From assembly GCF_022953055.1 (NCBI RefSeq), contig NZ_JALJEJ010000007.1, positions 1 to 64,000 of the forward strand: a stretch of 64,000 nt of DNA, in the 5' to 3' direction. This DNA is from Mucilaginibacter straminoryzae (GTDB lineage: Bacteria; Bacteroidota; Bacteroidia; Sphingobacteriales; Sphingobacteriaceae). A program made the translations under genes and the position numbers. The notes under the pieces were generated by a model that had not been told where the DNA came from, ran no database searches, and saw only the letters and a list, made by a program, of their open reading frames with translations. This document shows, in pieces, positions 60,779-64,000 of this stretch. Position 1 is the first letter of the stretch; the number at the start of each line of letters is the position of its first letter.

Positions 60779-62212
60779 ATGAAAGACGGATCTGAAGAAA
60801 AAAACAACACTAATACCTCCAGACGCGATTTTTTAAAGACCGGGGCTCTTGCTGCCGCCGGTTTTATGATCGTTCCTCGCTATGTATTAGGTGGCAAAGG
60901 TTTCGTAGCGCCAAGCGATAAATTAATGATCGCAGGTATAGGTGCAGGTGGTAAAGGCCAGAGCGATATTGCCAACTTCTACAAAAGCGGTAAGGCAGAG
61001 ATCGCCTACCTTTGTGATGTGGACGACCGCCGCGCTGCTAATTCAATAAAAAGCTTCCCGAAAGCGAAATACTATAAAGACTGGCGCGAACTGTTCGATA
61101 AAGAACACAAGCATATCGACGCGGTATCGGTATCAACACCAGACCATAACCACGCGATTATTACTTATCACGCCATGCAGTTAGGCAAACACGTTTACGT
61201 ACAAAAACCGCTGACGCATGATATCTGGGAGGCGCGCATGCTTACTGAAGCAGCCAAAAAGTACAAAGTAGTAACTCAGATGGGTAATCAGGGTGCATCT
61301 AATGATGGTACGCGTTTACTTTCTGAATGGTATGATGCTGGCTTAATTGGCGATGTGCACACCATTTACTGCTGGACAAACCGCCCCGTTTGGCCACAAG
61401 GTATCCAATGGCCAACCACCAAAGCAGATGTTCCGAAAGAACTGAACTGGGATCTATGGTTAGGTACTGCGCCTTATAAAGATTACGTAGATAAACTGGT
61501 TCCTTTCAACTGGCGCGGCTGGTGGGATTACGGAACCGGTGCATTAGGCGACATGGGTTGTCACCTGGTAGAAGCGCCGTTCCGTGTACTTGGTCTGCAA
61601 TATGTTAAAAACGTTCAAGCCAGCGTCGGCAGTGTTTATGTGGACGAATTCAAGAAAGGCGTTTTTCCTGAAAGCTGCCCGCCATCGAGCCATATAACGC
61701 TTACCTTCCCTAAAACTGCGAAGACCAAAGGCGATATTACTATGCACTGGATGGATGGTGGTATTGAACCGGAAAGACCGGATGAATTAGGCCCTAACGA
61801 AATGTGGGGTGGCGAAGAAGGGAACGGTACGCTGTTCATCGGTACAAAAGGTAAAATGTATGCCAGCACCTATTCAGATGCGGCTACCTTATTGCCAAAA
61901 TCATTAACAGCACAGGCAAATGCACCTAAGAAATGGAACCGCGTAGAAGGCGGTGCCAACGGGCACTACGCGCAGTGGGTTGAAGCTTGTTTAGCCGGAT
62001 ACGGCAAAAAAGAAGTAAGCTCGCCGTTTGAAGTAGCCGGTCCATTAACTGAGGCCCTATTGATGGCAAACCTTGCGGTAAGGGGGCACGACCTGAAAGG
62101 CGGCCGGATCAAATACGAATGGGACAATAATGCCATGAAGGTGACCAACTTTGACGATGTGAACAAATACGTAAAACGTGAATATCGCCAGGGCTGGGAA
62201 TTAAAAGCCTGA
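60779..62212 (+). CDS. Tat-exported Gfo/Idh/MocA oxidoreductase
   Basis: The 477-residue protein has a twin-arginine signal, SRRDFLKTGALAAAG, with Arg15-Arg16. The Rossmann motif follows as IAGIGAGGKGQSDIANF, then the sugar-type AVSVSTPDHNHAIITYHAMQ and VYVQKPLTHD (Lys-Pro catalytic region). It is 19 bases after the GMC gene. Some family members use NAD, but exported forms often use bound cofactor. Its role is probably to act on a sugar derivative together with the neighbouring dehydrogenase. Confidence 0.92.
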   Translation: MKDGSEEKNNTNTSRRDFLKTGALAAAGFMIVPRYVLGGKGFVAPSDKLMIAGIGAGGKGQSDIANFYKSGKAEIAYLCDVDDRRAANSIKSFPKAKYYKDWRELFDKEHKHIDAVSVSTPDHNHAIITYHAMQLGKHVYVQKPLTHDIWEARMLTEAAKKYKVVTQMGNQGASNDGTRLLSEWYDAGLIGDVHTIYCWTNRPVWPQGIQWPTTKADVPKELNWDLWLGTAPYKDYVDKLVPFNWRGWWDYGTGALGDMGCHLVEAPFRVLGLQYVKNVQASVGSVYVDEFKKGVFPESCPPSSHITLTFPKTAKTKGDITMHWMDGGIEPERPDELGPNEMWGGEEGNGTLFIGTKGKMYASTYSDAATLLPKSLTAQANAPKKWNRVEGGANGHYAQWVEACLAGYGKKEVSSPFEVAGPLTEALLMANLAVRGHDLKGGRIKYEWDNNAMKVTNFDDVNKYVKREYRQGWELKA

Positions 62213-62258
62213 TAAACCAATTAACTATAACCAGTAAAACATAGTAATTTATAAAACT

Positions 62259-62828
62259 ATGAACAGAAGAGAAGCAATAGAAAGAGTAGCCTGGCTGCTC
62301 GGCGGCACTGTAATCGGTACCGAGTTCTTTATTTCAGGATGTAAGCCTACCAGCAGCAAGGTTGAAGATCTTTTTGACCAGGAGCATGTGGCTTACATGG
62401 ACGAAATTGCTGAGACTATTTTACCGCGTACCAAAACACCAGGCGCAAAAGACGCCAAAGTGGGTGCGTTTATGGCGGTAATGGTTCGCGATTGCTATAC
62501 ACCGGAAGATCAGAAAACGTTCCTTGACGGTCTAAATAAAATTAATGACGCTACGGACAAAAAGTTCAGCGTTAAATTTATGCAGGCCGACGTTAAGCAA
62601 CGCACACAGATTTTAGATGCTTTTGATAAAGAGCAGATGGAATATACCAAAAAGAAGAAAGAGGATGAGCCTAACCACTTTTATCGCATGATAAAGGAGT
62701 TAACGCTTTTAGGTTTCTTTACCTCTGAGCCGGGTTGTACGCAGGCACTGCGCTATGTACCGGTTCCGGGTAAATACGACGGAGATTATCCGTACAAAAA
62801 AGGTGATAAGGCATTTGCTTTAGCCTAA
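62259..62828 (+). CDS. Gluconate 2-dehydrogenase subunit 3-like lipoprotein
   Basis: The 189-residue protein begins MNRREAIERVAWLLGGTVIG with twin arginines and ends its signal FFISGC, a likely lipobox at Cys28. The body matches the DUF1569/gluconate dehydrogenase subunit 3 family: VAYMDEIAETILPRTKTPGA and ELTLLGFFTSEPGC. In known sugar dehydrogenases this small subunit carries the GMC subunit across the membrane. It lies 46 bases after the Gfo/Idh gene. Confidence 0.9.
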   Translation: MNRREAIERVAWLLGGTVIGTEFFISGCKPTSSKVEDLFDQEHVAYMDEIAETILPRTKTPGAKDAKVGAFMAVMVRDCYTPEDQKTFLDGLNKINDATDKKFSVKFMQADVKQRTQILDAFDKEQMEYTKKKKEDEPNHFYRMIKELTLLGFFTSEPGCTQALRYVPVPGKYDGDYPYKKGDKAFALA

Positions 62829-62830
62829 AT

Positions 62831-62913
62831 GCCTCGCCCCAACCCCTCTCCTAAAGGAGAGGGGGGGTAAAAAAGTCCTCCCTTCTGGGGAGGATTTAGG
62901 AGGGGCTCTTTTT
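62831..62913. repeat. Two CCTCTCC/CCTCCC dispersed repeats
   Basis: CCCCAACCCCTCTCCTAAAG followed by GAGAGGGGGGG, and AAGTCCTCCCTTCTGGGGAGG followed by ATTTAGGAGGGGCTC. Same families as at 7966, 8037, 17802 and 28017. Confidence 0.75.
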
Positions 62914-62929
62914 AATTATATCTAACTGA

Positions 62930-64000
62930 ATGAAACTACGACTTGGAATGATAGGCGGCGGACAAGGTGCTTTTATAGGTGCCGTACACCGCATTGCCGC
63001 CCGTATTGACGATCAGTATGAATTAGTATGCGGCGCGTTCAGCAGCGACCCTGCAAAGGCAAAAGCCAGCGGGATTGCGTTAGGACTAAACGAAGACCGC
63101 ATTTATGGTTCATATAAAGAACTCATCGAAAAAGAAAAGCAACTTCCCGAAGACGAGCGTGTACAGGTAATCAGTATTGTAACGCCTAACCACGTTCACT
63201 TCGAACCGGCCAAATTAGCCTTAGAGAATGGCTTTAACGTCGTGTTGGATAAACCCATGACCTTCTCACTCGCCGAAGCTAAAGAGCTGAAAAAAGTAGT
63301 GGAAAGCGGTGGCAAACAATTTTGTTTAACGCATACCTATACCGGCTACCCCATGGTGAAAGAGGCGAAGCAGTTGGTGAAGTCTGGCAAGCTGGGGAAA
63401 ATCCGAAAGGTTTATGTAGAGTATCCGCAGGGCTGGTTAAGTACCTTTCTTGAAGGTGAGGATAATAAGCAGGCATCATGGCGCACAGATCCGGGTAAAA
63501 GCGGGATTGCAGGCGCTATGGGCGATATCGGTACCCATGCTTTTAACCTGGCCGAATATGTAAGTGGTTTAAGCGTAACGCAACTTTGTGCCGATATCAA
63601 CATCGTAGTAGAAGGCCGCAAGCTGGACGACGATGGCGCGGTTCTCTTGAAATTTGACAACGGCGCCAGTGGCGTGCTGATGGCTACCCAAATAGCAGCA
63701 GGCGAAGAAAATAATGTTAAAGTACGCGTTTACGGTGAAAAAGGCGGCCTGGAATGGCAGCAGGTCGATGCTAATTCTTTGGTAGTGAAATGGAGCGATA
63801 AGCCGGCCGAAATCTGGCGTACAGGTGGTGGCTATACCAGCAGTTTCGCACAGCATAATACACGCACACCATCCGGTCACCCCGAAGGTTATCTGGAAGC
63901 ATTTGCCAACCTTTACCGCAATTTTGCATTAACTGTTAAGGCCGGTTTGGAAGGCAAGCAACCTGAACCGGAGTGGCTCGACTTCCCGGGTGTAGAGGAA
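62930..64000 (+). CDS. Gfo/Idh/MocA oxidoreductase, 3' end beyond the window
   Basis: The frame is open from the ATG at 62930 to the last base (357 codons read). It starts MKLRLGMIGGGQGAFIGAVH (Rossmann fold) and continues with VISIVTPNHVHFEPAKLALE, VVLDKPMTFSLAEAKELKK (catalytic Lys) and GAMGDIGTHAFNLAEYVSGL. No signal peptide, so it is cytoplasmic, unlike the one at 60779. It is likely the cytoplasmic step that processes the product of the exported dehydrogenase, for instance as a sugar-keto reductase or dehydrogenase. Confidence 0.88.
   Translation, partial: MKLRLGMIGGGQGAFIGAVHRIAARIDDQYELVCGAFSSDPAKAKASGIALGLNEDRIYGSYKELIEKEKQLPEDERVQVISIVTPNHVHFEPAKLALENGFNVVLDKPMTFSLAEAKELKKVVESGGKQFCLTHTYTGYPMVKEAKQLVKSGKLGKIRKVYVEYPQGWLSTFLEGEDNKQASWRTDPGKSGIAGAMGDIGTHAFNLAEYVSGLSVTQLCADINIVVEGRKLDDDGAVLLKFDNGASGVLMATQIAAGEENNVKVRVYGEKGGLEWQQVDANSLVVKWSDKPAEIWRTGGGYTSSFAQHNTRTPSGHPEGYLEAFANLYRNFALTVKAGLEGKQPEPEWLDFPGVEE

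Overview
The window looks like chromosomal DNA of a Sphingobacteriaceae bacterium (phylum Bacteroidota), close to Mucilaginibacter or Pedobacter. The evidence is indirect but consistent. Several upstream regions carry the Bacteroidota -7 promoter box TAnnTTTG. There is a type IX secretion sorting domain, a DUF4290-murA pair, a DUF2795 protein, GIN-domain (DUF2807) proteins, a treY::malQ fusion, and a deoxynucleoside kinase of the type common in this phylum. Genus is an inference; no rRNA or tRNA gene was seen.

Layout. 1-691: C-terminal remnant of an IS1182-like transposase, then intergenic repeats. 0.7-9 kb: pyrG-yidC, a PPOX-like flavoprotein, a cytochrome b/molybdopterin oxidoreductase pair, kdsB, a deoxynucleoside kinase and trpS. 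9-19 kb: plsC-like acyltransferase-gatC, an orphan ABC ATPase, a GH19 lipoprotein, a cobalamin adenosyltransferase, ispD, queA, a MacB-like permease and gltA. 19-24 kb: recQ, two GIN-domain envelope proteins, and a GIY-YIG nuclease gene framed by inverted repeats. 24-36 kb: tig-clpP-clpX, AMP nucleosidase, a CBS-domain cysteine synthase, a GT39-like membrane protein, murA with DUF4290, and a dipeptide epimerase followed by a 122-bp tandem repeat. 36-38.9 kb: M20 dipeptidase and a T9SS-sorted SGNH hydrolase. 38.9-42.9 kb: the most unusual region, described below. 43-50.6 kb: a UvrD/PcrA helicase, a DUF255 thioredoxin-fold protein, a SlyD-like isomerase, a thioesterase and small proteins. 50.6-58.8 kb: glgX-treZ-treY::malQ, which together can turn alpha-glucan into trehalose. 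59-64 kb: GMC oxidoreductase, two Gfo/Idh/MocA oxidoreductases and a gluconate dehydrogenase subunit 3-like protein, which resembles a periplasmic sugar or glycoside oxidation locus.

The best candidates for something undescribed are two. (1) A cluster of exported small proteins built from the octapeptide KQDIGQAD: one protein with 13 copies, three tandem lipoproteins with two copies each, and a 57-residue neighbour ending in the related NDIGNAD. It is transcribed divergently from a membrane protein with periplasmic-side TPRs and a histidine kinase phosphoacceptor helix but no ATPase domain. (2) A GIY-YIG nuclease gene bounded by 29-bp inverted boxes. The right box encodes the protein's own C-terminus and stop codon, and gene-less copies of the same box pair occur elsewhere in the window, including a tandem array. 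Both are inferences from sequence patterns and no function is assigned.
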